From: Apostichopus japonicus
Taxonomy: Eukaryota; Echinodermata; Holothuroidea; Aspidochirotida; Stichopodidae
NCBI RefSeq assembly: GCF_037975245.1
Contig: NC_092581.1
Location: 18,863,303 to 18,927,302, forward strand
DNA length: 64,000 nt
Direction: 5' to 3'
Position 1 is the stretch's first letter. Every line of letters begins with the position of its first letter. Both the position numbers and the translations under genes were made by a program. Below are positions 1 through 12,420 of the stretch, in pieces. The notes beneath the pieces are model-generated. The model made no database searches, was not told where the DNA came from, and worked only from the letters and a program-made list of their open reading frames with translations.

Positions 1-3000
1 TCCATATGAAAATCGAAAGTGAATCGAAAACGTCACTTCCGGCTTGAAAAGCGGTGGTTTAAAAAAAATTTGATCAAATATGGCGGCTCCCATAAGCCTT
101 CAAACTTTGGATCATGTCTGGAAAATGATTGTATTTCGTGGAAAAAGTTGTTTTGATTTTTAGAATCTGCATATATTTCTGCTCTAGAATAACTTAAATC
201 ATTCTTTGGGTTTATGCGTCCTTTAAGCTAGAAGACATGGATCACATACGTGTAATTGCTTGCAATGTCTTCCGCACGCAAAAGCACTTGGGCACTATAA
301 CTAATAAGGTTATAGTTTTTACATTAATCACAATAAACAAATGTATTTTTTGGATGAATTAAACCATGTTTCGCTATTCGTAGGGAAATAATTGTTAATT
401 ACCATTCCTACTCCTAATGCCTTTGATTAAAAAAAGGGTTTCTTCCTTTCAGACATGATTATAATTAGTCTGAAGATACATGCAAATCAGACACAAACAA
501 GTTGTTTTCGCGAAATCAGCTTGGCAAAAATCCTCTCTTAAAACAACAATGCCGTATGAAGTATTTCTAGCGGTTAGTTTTACACACGTTACTTTGTGTA
601 TCTATGTACCGGTAACTGATTTTGGACAAGTTTATAATGTAAAACATTAAACAATACAAAACTACGGACATAGCTTCGGCGTATCCAAGAATGTGGGCTG
701 TATAGCCTTCTCTACCAAACATGACCTTTTGCCCACTTAACCAAACTCTTTTCTTAAACAACCTTTTGAAAAAGTGCGTAAGGCTCCGAGGAAATTATTC
801 ATATGGGCCGCAAAAGTTTAGCGCCAACGGGAGAGGAAGTAATATGATAAATGGTAAAGCATTGTTTCAGTGAGATGATCAAAAAAAAAAAAGAGTCCTG
901 CCGTATTATCGAAGTAATTTACATGTTCTACATAACCCGGGGACATAGCCAATGATGATCGGGTAAGGTTATACAGAATTTATGGCCATATCCTGGAGGC
1001 TCGGTTAGGCTAGGTCATTTAAGCCGTGTGACATATTTTCTTCTTCTTTCGTTCGGTTACAGCGGGCTACTTTCCTCTTCTTTCTTATTCTCTTCTCTTC
1101 TGGTCTCTTCTCTTCTCTTCTTTTCTTTTCTTTTCTTTACTTTTCTTTTTCAGTTTTGTGTGATGAATATATAGACAAAAAAACACTGAGTTAAAAAAAA
1201 AAAAAAAAAAAAACTTGAATGAATTTGCTGTGAACTGTACCAGATGTAGAAATGTGATTAACTGATCCTCCACCGTCATTAGCACCCAGGCACTGATTAC
1301 CAAGGGGTTTGCACCGCCAGTTTACCCCCTTTGTACCTCACTTGTAATGAGCCGTGTGGAAAATGAGTGTTCTTAATTACATAGTTATGTATAATATACC
1401 CATAACAGCTATTAATATTAGGCAAAAGATCCTGACTATGATCGTCTGTTTGAGATGTCATTTTTCTTCAAAAGTCTCAGCTTCCGATGAAAAGCCTTTT
1501 CCTGCTGCTGCCAAATGATACGGCTTCATCTTTTCACCACGGATCTATTCATCATTTACCAAAATTCGTGTTCGATTTAAGGAGGGTATTGATTTATTTA
1601 TAATGTCACGTGTTATACTCACATATCTTGTAGGAGGATAAAAACCCCTTTCTCTCTCTCCCACCTCTCGGTAATCCCTGAGAAATCTTCAGGGTCATTT
1701 CGACACTCTATAAAGGGATATTTTCAAAATCGATTTTGTTTACTTTGTTTTATCATAGCAGGTGTAAGTTCATTGCTGTTGTTGTTGTTGAAAGCAAATA
1801 GTTAAATACGCCTGTGTTAATAGCAAATATGAGTAGCTTGATGGGAGGGGACACACATTTCTCGGCCCCATTCCCTGCCGTATGTCTCTTCAGATGGCAA
1901 TTATCTTCCGTTCTAAAAGTAAGAAGGAAACAGAAGAATGCAGGGATCTCATGCTAGGAAATTCAGTCATGACTATGTCTACAATTTCCTTTGGAAATAG
2001 GGAAAAGAATGAAAAAGATGGTATTTAAACTGATAAAAGATCACTGTTGTATACAAAGAAGAGATAGCCTATATACATTCATATTCGTATTTGCAATGAT
2101 ATTGTAAAAATCGTATGGTTTTCGTGGACCGTTAAATGAATACAGCAAAAGAAAACATAATTTTTTACATCACTAGGCTTCAAAGTTTACACGATCCCAC
2201 CCATGAATAACGGAGTGACAATGGCAGAGACATGATTTCTCGGTGACGGCGATGGGATGGGGGTGAGGAGGGGGAGATTGGGGTGGGGGTGGAGTGAGTC
2301 AAGTATAGAAATTACTACCGAAAAAAAACCAATGCTATAAGAGAAACATCGATTTATGAATCACGCGCGCCTAGTGTGCTAAACATTGTCCACACCGTAA
2401 GCTTGCTCTCATCAAAATTATATGTTGGAACGATTATTTCAGTGCCAAAAAAAATTCAAGGGATGGGGAGGGGGTCGAAACCCTTCTGGATATGCCTCTC
2501 AACAAATAACATTTCCATTTTTTAAATTAAACAAGAAAACACTTGTTTTTCTTTCATTCTTTTTGTTAATACCTTATCTAGCGGATTGAACGATAAAATA
2601 ATTCCATAATATTTGGGTGGCTTTTGGAACTACAATTGAAGGAATTTATTCTTAAGTAGGATAGTTATCATCTTGGACTCTCTCCAAGTATGAATTTCAA
2701 CCTTTGGAATTATGAATCTATATTTCTAAACCAATATAGCCCTTTTTTTTTATACCGCTGAGTCAAATAGTAATGGAAAAAAAATGAATTTAAAAGTTTA
2801 TTATAAAAAGAGCGTTGTCCTTCAGTTGAATAATTTAAATTTGCTATACTTCTATAGAAGATCATAGCGTCATAATCGTAAATGTGTATTACATTAATGT
2901 TCAGTGGTTCTTATATTTACATTATGTTACACCATACATGTTATGTCATATTCTTTAATATAGATTTGTATTGAAGGAGCCCTTGTAAACATATCATATA

Positions 3001-5135
3001 CTGTCATAGTTTGGAACATTTTAAAATTTATTGTGCTATTAATTTACATATAGTAAGATATATGAAAACTTGTATTCATAGACTTTGCCTTATACCCCCC
3101 CCCCCTCCTTCCCCTCATAATTAATATAAGATGACCTAATAGTTACCACGGCGCTCAATTGAAGTGATGCCACAGAACTCTGAGTAATACGAACAAAGAC
3201 AGACTCGTTATTTTTCAATATACATTTTGGAAGTAGATATATATTTCAATATATCGATAATATCTAACTTTCAGTTATAAAAATGTATATTTTTATATTG
3301 TATGACATGAAGGGGAACACAAATAAAGCTTTTATAGCTTTTCAAAGAAAGTGAGCAAAAAAAGTTGATATGGACAAACAAGATTTCCATTCTAAAATTT
3401 TGAAGACGGTTTTAGTAGTGGCCATTTGTCAATGTTCATAATCTGCTGTATCCATCTCCTAGACAACGAAATTTCTCACGCAGTTTGACATATCGATATT
3501 TTTTAAGTAGGTCAGAAAATAAGTAAAAGATCCGTTTGAGACAAGCTCCGTCAAGTTGCTCATTGTGGTATTACATGTTATTTTGGTTCCAGTCTTCTAG
3601 TCTACGAACAACAGCCGTTTGCAATAATCTATAGTCCTTCGCACCGCTGTCTGTTAAAGAGAACACGCTCTCCTTACAACCTTATACCAAGATTCGAGGA
3701 TAAGTTTTCCGACATTTTAACGTCAGTTTCTTCTTCAATATGTCCTAGACTTATCAAGTTAATCGACAAGGTTCTTCAGAATTACTTTTGTTTTTTAAAT
3801 CTTTCTTCCTTCTTTTCGCCTTCTTTCTTCCTCCCTTTTTCTCTGTTGTCGAAATCTGCCATGTTGTCACATCAACTATAGAATACGGTCTCATAGTCCC
3901 CGCTATTTTAGCGGTTCATCGTAAAGAAACACAAGAGACCGGTCAATATAACAGAGTATCAAAATACATTCCGATTTGTTCCCCCTTTTGTTATTTTCCT
4001 TTACTTCAGATCTTTTTTCATCAACCCTTTTTCTTTTCTTTTCTTTCTTCCTTATTTTTTTTTACTTCTCTTCTGTTTTTTCCTACTGTGTTTTGAGTGC
4101 TAAGTTTTTTAAACTTACATGCATTTGACAGTTAAATCGATATAGCCTATCTGAGAAGTGCTCAACTTTCGTGGCATAGGCTGGGTGTTGAGTTACCAAG
4201 GCGGGCTATACGATCCATTCCATGGACAGATGGGTGGCAAAAACTGGGAAATGTGTCTACAATTTATATGAACAGAAGAAGAAAAAAAAGACCCAAACCC
4301 TATACTTAGCCCTTCACCGAGTCGACATTTCTTTTTCAAAGGCAAGAAGATTTCCGCAAAGATGTCGGGTGAAAAAAAATATAACGAAATAAAGCCTATC
4401 ACAAAATAATTGGTAAAAAGAATGAAAAGGAAGGGGGAATGTGTTTGATAGATAATATCATTTCCAATGACTACATACAATTACTTAACTTTCCTATATT
4501 TGAAAATGAAACTTAAAATGTCCTTAGAATCGTTCGTTCAAGTAAAAATACATTTACACTTTTAATATTTAAAAAAAACATACGTTTCGAGTTTCTCAGT
4601 TTTTCGTAGTGAGATGGAGAATAATATTGGTTTTTTTGTTTACAATTGTTCTTTTTGTATTATAATAATTATGCAATAAAGTTTAAACAAATAAAAGGTT
4701 CACTCTTACATATGACTGGTCCATGAAACGTATAAGAAGACCGTCGAATGAGTTATGAATGTAACCAAAAGTAATATACATTTTAATTGCTATAACTGCA
4801 CATGCGCAGAAATGAAACCATGGGCGATACTGCTGTAAATCGTAAAACAGGGATGCATTACTCGTGCTAACCACCGTAGACGAAACCTCAACTAGTTATA
4901 AATAAATTTAGCATTTTATTTATAATTTAGATTCTCTTCAAATAAGGTAGATACATTCGGATACAGAAATTATCATGCTTTTATATTTGGGAGGTCAGAG
5001 TATATTAATATGCAAGATTTCAAGTGAAAGTTCCATTGACTTTTGTTTTCAATGTCAATAAAATATTACCTCAAGTAAGCAAACATGGGATGTAGATTAT
5101 TCAATTATTAAATTGCAGTCACACTACGTCTGGTA
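1..5135. other. Intergenic, no gene seen
   Basis: AT-rich sequence with A/T and C/G homopolymer runs, a CT-rich tract near 1072-1150 and a G-rich run near 2245-2300. The open frames here are under about 105 codons and resemble no family I recognise. One POU octamer (ATGCAAAT) lies at 480-487. Confidence 0.6.
1072..1150 (+). repeat. CT-rich low-complexity tract
   Basis: Imperfect TTCTC/TTTTC runs with hardly a purine over about 75 bases, followed by an A-run at about 1193-1213. This is simple sequence; the reverse-strand open frame across it is a by-product. Confidence 0.8.
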
Positions 5136-5386
5136 TTAAAGGTAGTCAGTATAGGCCCCAAATTATAGCACACTATAATTGCTAGAAATGTTCAAAATGT
5201 ACTTTCCTGGAGGTCTTTACTCTCCAAATTGTTCACAGACATTTTTAAGAAACACACAAGATGACTGAATGTCCCAGTGAGGAAAATTTCCTTGAAGGTT
5301 GTAATAAAAACAGTTTTAGAAATTTGACCAGAGGTGACTATAATTGAATATCTAGCATATTTGGGGCCAATACAGCATACCTTTAA
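5136..5386 (+). mobile_element. Short inverted-repeat element, family A copy 1
   Basis: The ends are imperfect inverted repeats. The left end begins TTAAAGGTAGTCAGTATAGG and the reverse complement of the right end begins TTAAAGGTATGCTGTATTGG; both continue into CCCCAAAT, giving 24 matches in 28 positions. At 251 bp with no open frame, it looks like a non-autonomous DNA transposon (MITE). Both ends contain TTAA, as expected of piggyBac-like targets. A second copy in the same orientation is at 63229-63453, and the right-hand motif CTAGCATAT..GGGGCCAATAC is shared. Confidence 0.7.
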
Positions 5387-5746
5387 TGACTCACCTATAT
5401 ACTAACTAGACTGAAAAGTATAACGTACTTAACCGAACCTCGTTTCATGTTTTCTACCTTCTTTTTTGCTATCCCATCAAAGTTTTATTATCTTAATAAC
5501 TAAACGTAGTTTTACATTTATACTATGACGTCAGAACAGAGAATATGAATATGCAAATTTCATTTAGATTTCAATGGTTAAATTGTATTGTTTCACACGA
5601 GCATGCAGTCATTGTATTAACATGAAAGTAACTAACAGTGTATTTCTATAAAAATGTAAATCCAAACGATTTTTCAAGAGTTAATAATATATAATAAAAT
5701 GGAAATGTCTATTTTGACTGAATCACGATCTTGTTTGGTTCTTTCG

Positions 5747-5748
<2 letters not shown>

Positions 5749-5778
<30 letters not shown>
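5749..5778. repeat. (TA)n microsatellite
   Basis: About 15 uninterrupted AT units. Confidence 0.95.
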
Positions 5779-5780
<2 letters not shown>

Positions 5781-6343
5781 TACCACTTTAACAATTCCAG
5801 TTTACATTCATATACAGTGGACGGAAAGATAAATATGTGACATTATTCACTATGTAAAACTTCCGATCGGAACATAAGATTTGAAACTTTCAATCTACTT
5901 AATTTAGAGAGAGTTTATTATATAGGTGTCGTCAAGTGGATTGAATCAAGTCTGTCTTACTTCGTTGTGTAAGTAAACAACTACCGTATCCAAATATGGT
6001 GAAGTAGTTGGAGTTGTGCCTTCTAACTAACATAGTACAACTATAAAGTACATCACTTTCTATCAGATTCATTCAAGACAAAAACAAAAAACGAATGAAA
6101 TATTATATATGAAGGGCTTCATATCAAAAAGAATGATGGCCGAATAAATTGTAGTTAGTCTAGACACGTGACACGATAATATCAACTACCATATACTGCC
6201 CAGAGTGTAATATGCAAATTATGCTAGGTATATATAGATACATCATAATGTGAGAGGTATATGTAGGACTTTTTGATGACTTCCATATTTGTTTGAAAAG
6301 TTGACGTATTGTCTAGGATACTGAGCATTCGCCGTGACACACA

Positions 6344-6379
6344 CACACACATCAAACATACAACCATACACAGATATAA

Positions 6380-6416
<37 letters not shown>

Positions 6417-6436
6417 TATGTACATACACATATATC
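6344..6436. repeat. Compound CA/TA microsatellite
   Basis: A CACACAC run (about 6338-6350) is followed by two TA blocks separated by GTA, ending in CATACACATATA. Open frames across it on both strands are Ile-Tyr artefacts. Confidence 0.9.
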
Positions 6437-6634
6437 ATACATAAATAATATTAAGAGAAAAAATATAACATATATGTTGTGTTCATATAGTTTGCATTGC
6501 CTAACACAATACTGTACGAACTTAATAAATACTTGTGAACACCTCCAGATGTCCAGTAAATACTTTTTTAGTAAAATATAGATCTTAATATGCTAGAAAG
6601 TTAGAGTTATAGATTCAGAGAATGGTAGGCCATG

Positions 6635-6681
6635 TTCGTTCACTCGTTCATTCATTCATTCATCCATTTATTCATTCATTT
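6635..6681 (+). repeat. (TTCA)n microsatellite
   Basis: About eleven TTCA/CATT units with a few substitutions. Confidence 0.85.
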
Positions 6682-7694
6682 CCAGCAAGTTAATTGTTTT
6701 AACAGATATTAATGTCTGTAAATATACAAATGATGTTGACATGTTTACATGCTACAGTTATCTTATCGTTCGAACTGCATCAATCTTTTTACTGCCGATA
6801 TTTATCAATTTTGTTCTTTTCACGAGAGCTTCAGCTTTCACATTGAACACTCTTTATTTGTCGCAGAAAAATTTGGTAGGTGAGAGCCTCCAAGAAGGGT
6901 CAGTTTGAAAGCTCGTTCCAATATTTAAACATGCGAAAATTTTGAGGGCCAATACTTTAACCTCAAAAATATGCATTTTACATGTACCCTTGTCACCCTA
7001 GTTTCATGCAAACGGTTTATCCGGTACAATATTTTAAACCATTTGCTTCTTGTTTTCTAAAACAAAATGTGAAATTAATACGCAACGTTCAAGATGTCCT
7101 TGGCTTCTCAAAATGTTACTGAGTGTACTTATATGGGAGGTAGCCTAAAAGGGGTTTCCCAGGCCTCTAAATTGTCTGGGTAATACAAAATTAACTGTAC
7201 ATCAGGGATAACAGCAAAGCCGTTCTTGTTGTTTTTGCCCCTGAAATAAGCCTATGTTTTCCATTGAAAATTGTCCTAAAACCGAAGCTGAAATGTAAAA
7301 TGTCTAGCAACCTAATCGTTATATACATTACCAAAGAGACAAAATAATGCTAGATCAGAAACGCCTCAGGCAAATTTGAACAACTTTAGTGTTGGTTTCT
7401 GTGTATGACCTTCAGACGATGAACAGCTGTTTCAGCAATGTTTTACTTACATTGCCTTATCTAGCAATTGTTATATCTTCATCAAAGTTAGGGGTTATTT
7501 TTTGCTTGTGATTGGCTCAAATTAATTTAAGGGGATGCAAATTTGTTTTATTTTACTTTCAATTAGTATGGATTTAGAACAAACTTATGTCGCCGATGAA
7601 CTTGATTCAAGGTTGATGAAGGAGGAGAAGAGATAAACATTAATGTATTCCCTTTCCTTTCAATGGCTCTATCCCCTAGCCTGGATACTGTATA

Positions 7695-7910
7695 TTGTTC
7701 ATTGTTCATATTCATGGTTAATTGTTAATTTTTCATTGTACGTTGTTCATTGTTCGTTGTTCATTGTTCATTATTCATTTTCTGTTGTTCTTTTTTATTT
7801 GCCTTTCTTATTGTTTATATTTCATTGTTCGTTGTTCATTGTTAATTGTCAGTTGTTCATTGCATGGTTTCTATTGCCCATCGTCCATTGTCTATAAAGT
7901 CCATTGTCCA
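7695..7910 (+). repeat. Degenerate TTGTTCA tandem repeat
   Basis: Imperfect 7-8-base units (TTGTTCAT, TCGTTGT, TTGTTAAT and variants) run for about 215 bases. The open frames here, with V-H-C-S-L-F-I-V-H patterns, come from the repeat. Confidence 0.75.
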
Positions 7911-8039
7911 ACTGTATGATCTATACATTATTATATTAAATAATCTAAATTAAATAATCTAACGGAAATTAATTGTCAATTAAGGATCTAATAAGTTATG
8001 TCAAATGATCAAGATTGCATGCAAATAATCATCAAAACG

Positions 8040-8505
8040 AAAAATGTGACATATTCACTTTCTTAAAATATTTTAAAATATCTGAAATTGGGTAATGATA
8101 TCTTGAAATGAATTAGATATTACATATCATTATGCCTAAGGAAGTAAAAATAATTTTAAATGATATCAAAATATCTTACAATAAAATCAGAGACATCTTT
8201 AATTCAGCTTTAACATATCTTGAATATAATATTTCTAATATAGGAATGAAAAATATCTTTAATTCATATTAGAGATACCTCTAATTGATATCAAGATATC
8301 TTTAGTAACATTCAAGATTACTTTAATGATTTGGAGATATCTCAACTTAGTATCAATAAATCTTCAACTGTTTTGAGATATCTACAATTAATGCAAGATA
8401 TCTTAAATAAATTGGATATATATATATTTAATGACATTTCAAGATGTCTTTTCATTTATTTAAGATATCTTTAAATATTTAAAGATATCTTCACTTCTTG
8501 GAAAT
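8040..8505. repeat. Degenerate array of AAGATATCTT palindromes
   Basis: The palindromic core AGATATCT or close variants recurs at irregular spacing of about 20-40 bases, separated by AT-rich spacers such as TTTAATT. It looks like an old, decayed minisatellite. No coding potential is seen. Confidence 0.65.
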
Positions 8506-8659
8506 AAAACACAAACAAAAGGCTTACCAAGACCATATCATATGTGAGTGTATTTGATTCATACGTCGCAATAGATTACGGTAACCAAGATAAGAATGTA
8601 CTGTTAAATCGAAGTAATTAGTGACGCTTTGATGGTCAGTCACTAAAAGAATTAGAACA

Positions 8660-8725
8660 TTGTTCCAAACCACCCCCACCCTTCACCCCTTTCCCCCTTC
8701 CCCCCTTCCCCCTTTCCCCATCCCA
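8660..8725 (+). repeat. C-rich pyrimidine tract
   Basis: About 65 bases made almost entirely of C and T, with several runs of four to six C. The complementary strand has spaced G runs. Comparable tracts occur near 10670, 12945, 16495-16625, 30700-30765 and 54058-54113. Confidence 0.7.
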
Positions 8726-8869
8726 AATATTACAAAGTATTTAACCCTCGGCAAAATAATTCAAACAGATGCTAATATGCCTAAACACTATATGACAATA
8801 AAAAATACATGTTGTGCCCAGAGTTGTTTATGCAAATTATCTTAGGCCAATGTAAATCTGAAATGAAAG

Positions 8870-9419
8870 CTTAAAAGAATTTTCTGGTAGCTAAACTTGA
8901 TTGGTGAAAATGTTTTGAATCTAACTGTGAAAAATACATCCCCATAGCATTTTGAATTGCGAAGATATGATTTTTTGGAAATTTAATGATTTTTTTGCTA
9001 AATGCATCTGGAAACAGCAGAATGAATGATGTCATAAGGGCAAAATTCAGCTGAGAATGTCTTTGTGTTTCTTTATAATTTGTCAATCATTTATTCACAA
9101 ACAAAAAGAATATTTTTACAAAAAGATACATTTTGATGAAATTCTAAGTACAGAAAAATTTGACAGCTATGCAAACATTCCAAATGAATCAGGTTTCAAG
9201 GTTAAATCAACAAGAATATTATAATAACCCTAAGTAAAGCTTCCAAAGAGCATTTGCCCAGATGACATCACAGACCCCCTACTGTGATCCAACTTCCTGG
9301 AGTAGTTGAAGGTTTAGCCAGTCTAAATTAGGTTACATTTAACCAAACATATCTCGAGTTAGGGGCATGATATTGAGATCCAAGTTTCACAATGTTTGTC
9401 ACCAGTATACCCCTTTAAG
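8870..9419 (+). mobile_element. Dispersed inverted-repeat element, family B copy 1
   Basis: It aligns along its length with 56544-57123: GAAGATATGA in the first half and CTGTGATCCA...CTGGAGTA in the second are shared, in the same order and orientation. The left end is CTTAAAAGAATTTTCTGGTA and the reverse complement of the right end is CTTAAAGGGGTATACTGGTG, so the ends are diverged inverted repeats containing TTAA. It is 550 bp with no open frame worth noting. A non-autonomous DNA transposon is the simplest reading. Confidence 0.65.
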
Positions 9420-11510
9420 GAACCTTGTTACTTGCTTCTTAAAGATAACAATTTCTTGTAGTTTATTTAGCCCTGTTTGAAATAGTGATGTAATACAGTT
9501 TCGAAACAATGCGTGTTCCAAGCCTTTGCCTATTGAGAATAAGGTTCACCAACACTAGCAGTTGTTTAATCATTGGCCAGTTTGAATTATCTTTGGGTAA
9601 TTGTGTTATTGTGGTTACCAGTAAACCTGCCTTCAAATTTTTATTCTTGAGTTTACGGGGTTCAGTAAACTAAAAAAAAACATTGGTAAAATGACAAAAC
9701 TGAAAAGAAACAAGAAGAAGAAAAAATAAATAAATAAAAGATGGAGAATGTTATACAACATCAGACAAGGTTTCTTCCTGTAACCGAAATTGATTGTCGA
9801 ATAGTCAACGTGACAAGCATGGAAAATCTTTTACGCTTTTCGCAAAGAAGAAGATAAAGACGAAGATGAAAAAAAAAACCATCTTTCAAGTTTAGATTAA
9901 TAATTTGACCTTGGTAGAGTTTATAGATCTCTGTTTTGACAAAGGGGAACATTTCTAAGCTCTCGAGAACTGTCAAAGAATCCGTGATCAAGTTATCTCA
10001 AACTTCACGTTTTGTTTTCCCTCGTCGAAAATTCATCAGCCCGTCACGTGACCCGTGACGTCATGACATGTCTGACCTTAGTTTACATATGTTTCTATCA
10101 GACACCGCTTTGACAGATTATAACAAAAAAAATAGGAAGAGAGAGAGAGAGAGAAACAGAGAGAAATTAACCTAAATTACTCGTGGCAGGCCTCCTAACA
10201 ACTCACCTTCAAAAGTTGAATTTTTAGTTTCACAAACACTTGCAATTTCCCCGCCTTTCGACACATTCTCAGTTTAGATTCTTGGGTCGTTTGACAGAAC
10301 TGACAAAAGTACGCATTGTTTAAAAGGTAAGGCCGTCAAAAATGTTGTCAGCATAACGGATAGAAAAGTCAGAAACAAGGGGCAATAACACCAGAGTCGA
10401 CAAAAAACAAAGTTTGAAATAATATGGTAGTCTATGAGGCCCCCGTAAGACTTTTTTGGGGGGTTTATTTGGGAGTATTTTATTATCGGGCAGGAGGGTG
10501 TCAAACCAAGAGTGTTACAAGTAATCATAGAAGCCGAGGACCGGTAAAGGTAGAGGCGCGGGGGAATATTTGATTGGATTTCCACCGAAATTGTACTATT
10601 TCTCACTTTCGATTACTTTAATAACATTCCTTCACAACTTGTGACATAACTGACTAATTAAGCCTTCAGTGGGGGGGGGGGGTAGGGGAGGAAAAGATGT
10701 CCTCTTCTTTTGCGTTTACCCGGCGAAGGTAAGAGAGTTTGTAGGGAAAGTGTAACAAAAATTGAGAGGGGGCCTCAAATCTAAAACTAATAGATGATTC
10801 CGAACACATGAAAGTGTCTAGTAAAGGTTTCGCTTGAACAGAAAAGTCCTGAATGATTATAAAGATATATATCTAAAAATGAAGAATACTCCACGGGGAA
10901 AGGGGGTGGGCAGGGTGGGTTTGGCGAGATGTGTTGGGGGGGGGGGTGAAGGTTGGGGTAGAGGCTCACGAAATAGCAATAGTTTGATGTACAGGAGATT
11001 TAATATGATTGGTTCTTCACAGGGATACACAATTAAAAAACATAATTATTGTGGTCATGTTTATTTGATAAGTTTTAATTAAAAATATTTCATTAGCAAA
11101 AACAAAAGGTGATGCGGACGCACCGTCAACCGTATAATATCCCTAACTATATACTATACTGTGATCAATACAAATTTATGATATGCTTCTCTCTACGCCG
11201 GTCTTTTCTCGTGAAATTATTTTCCTTGCGGTTTTCCTTGTTGCACTGGGGTGCATTCATTGGTAACGTGGTTACGTAAAGTAACGTTGGCTTTGTGATT
11301 GGTAGTCATGATCCAAACCCTCTACACCCCCCCCCCCTTAGAAAAGAATGGTTGTTGTGTGTTTATGTTGTACCGTTCCATAAGTATGCACCATAACATG
11401 TATCGTTAAAGGGACGGTGTCGTCTCACCGCTAGACGTGTTAAATATGAACTCCTATATAATGTTACATGTAATATGTTAATGTATATATATAATAGTGT
11501 AGTGACGAGC
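9420..11510. other. Intergenic, no gene seen
   Basis: AT-rich DNA with a GAGA tract (10137-10155), a G-run at about 10670-10683, and a C/G-rich patch near 10895-10960. The reverse-strand open frame at 10274-10606 (110 codons) looks non-coding and resembles nothing I know. Confidence 0.55.
10045..10063. promoter_or_regulatory. Adjacent E-box and full CRE palindrome
   Basis: CACGTG at 10045-10050 is followed five bases later by TGACGTCA at 10056-10063, a bHLH/bZIP-type pair. Sites are predicted from sequence alone and no promoter is recognised beside them. Confidence 0.3.
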
Positions 11511-12277
11511 AGACTAATAGTGAGTCTGTATACTGGTACTTGTACTGTATAGACTAATGGTGAGTCTGTATACTGGTACTTGTATACTGTATAGACTAAT
11601 AGTGAGTCCGTATACTGGTACTTGTATTGTATAGACTAATAGTGAGTCTGTATACTGGTACTTGTATTGCATAGACTAATAGTGAGTCTGTATATTGGTA
11701 CTTGTATTGTATAGACTAATAGTGAGTCTGTATATTGGTACTTGTATTGCATAGACTAAAAGTGAGTCTGTATATTGGTACTTGTGTACTGTATAGACTA
11801 ATAGTGAGTCTGCATATTGGTACTTGTATTGCATAGACTAATAGTGAGTCTGTATATTGGTACTTGTATTGCATAGACTAATAGTTAGTCTGTATGTTGG
11901 TACTTGTATTGCATAGACTAATAGTTAGTCTGTATGTTGGTACTTGTATTGCATAGACTAATAGAGAGTCTGTATATTGGTACTTGTATTGTATAGACTA
12001 ATAGTGAGTCTGTATACTGGTACTTGTACTGTATAGACTAATAGTGAGTCCGTATACTGGTACTTGTATTGCATAGACTAATAGTGAGTCTGTATGTTGG
12101 TACTTGTATTGCATAGACTAATAGTGAGTCCGTATACTGGTACTTGTATTGTATAGACTAATAGTGAGTCTGTATATTGGTACTTGTATTGTATAGACTA
12201 ATAGTGAGTCTGTATATTGGTACTTGTATTGTATAGACTAATAGTGAGTCTGTATATTGGTACTTGTATTGTATAGC
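11511..12277 (+). repeat. 40-bp minisatellite, 19 copies
   Basis: Units start AGACTAATAGTGAGTCTGTA and continue through TTGGTACTTGTATTG. I count 19 starts (11511, 11551, 11593, 11633 and on to 12235). Seventeen steps are exactly 40 bases or close; two are 42 because of an extra TA. Variation is mostly single substitutions (TGTATA/TGTATG, GTATAG/GCATAG). Each unit contains the short inverted pair AGACT..AGTCT and a GGTACT palindromic core. It fades into related ACTTGTACTCG sequence at 12278-12400. Confidence 0.97.
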
Positions 12278-12420
12278 ATTGGTACCTTTACTTGTACTCA
12301 ACCTTGTGCATTTGTACTCGTAACATGGGGACATTTATGTACTCGTAAATCCACGCTGGTGTAACTCGTACTACAAGTCTAGTGTATAATACCCAACATT
12401 ACTTGTACAGGCAGTCATCG
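12278..12420 (+). repeat. Degenerate TGTACTCGTA-rich flank of the minisatellite
   Basis: Variants of ACTTGTACTC and TGTACTCGTA recur several times. The same ten-base word in reverse complement (TACGAGTACA) dominates the array at 17250-17755. Confidence 0.6.

Larger units (their letters stand above)
5387..7685. other. Intergenic, no gene seen
   Basis: Apart from the microsatellites listed, this is unremarkable AT-rich DNA. It contains a perfect CRE palindrome at 5526-5533 and POU octamers at 5551, 6212 and 7535. The string GAGGGCCAATAC near 6948 resembles the right end of family A but lacks the rest. Confidence 0.55.

Noticed and set aside
2465-2490. tRNA or SINE B-box (GGTCGAAACCC)
   Set aside because: No A-box, cloverleaf or acceptor stem can be built around it.
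10274-10606. 110-codon reverse-strand open frame
   Set aside because: No domain, start context or neighbouring splice sites support coding; composition looks random.
11511-12277. CRISPR-like regular array
   Set aside because: The units are contiguous 40-bp repeats without unique spacers, in a eukaryotic setting. This is a minisatellite.
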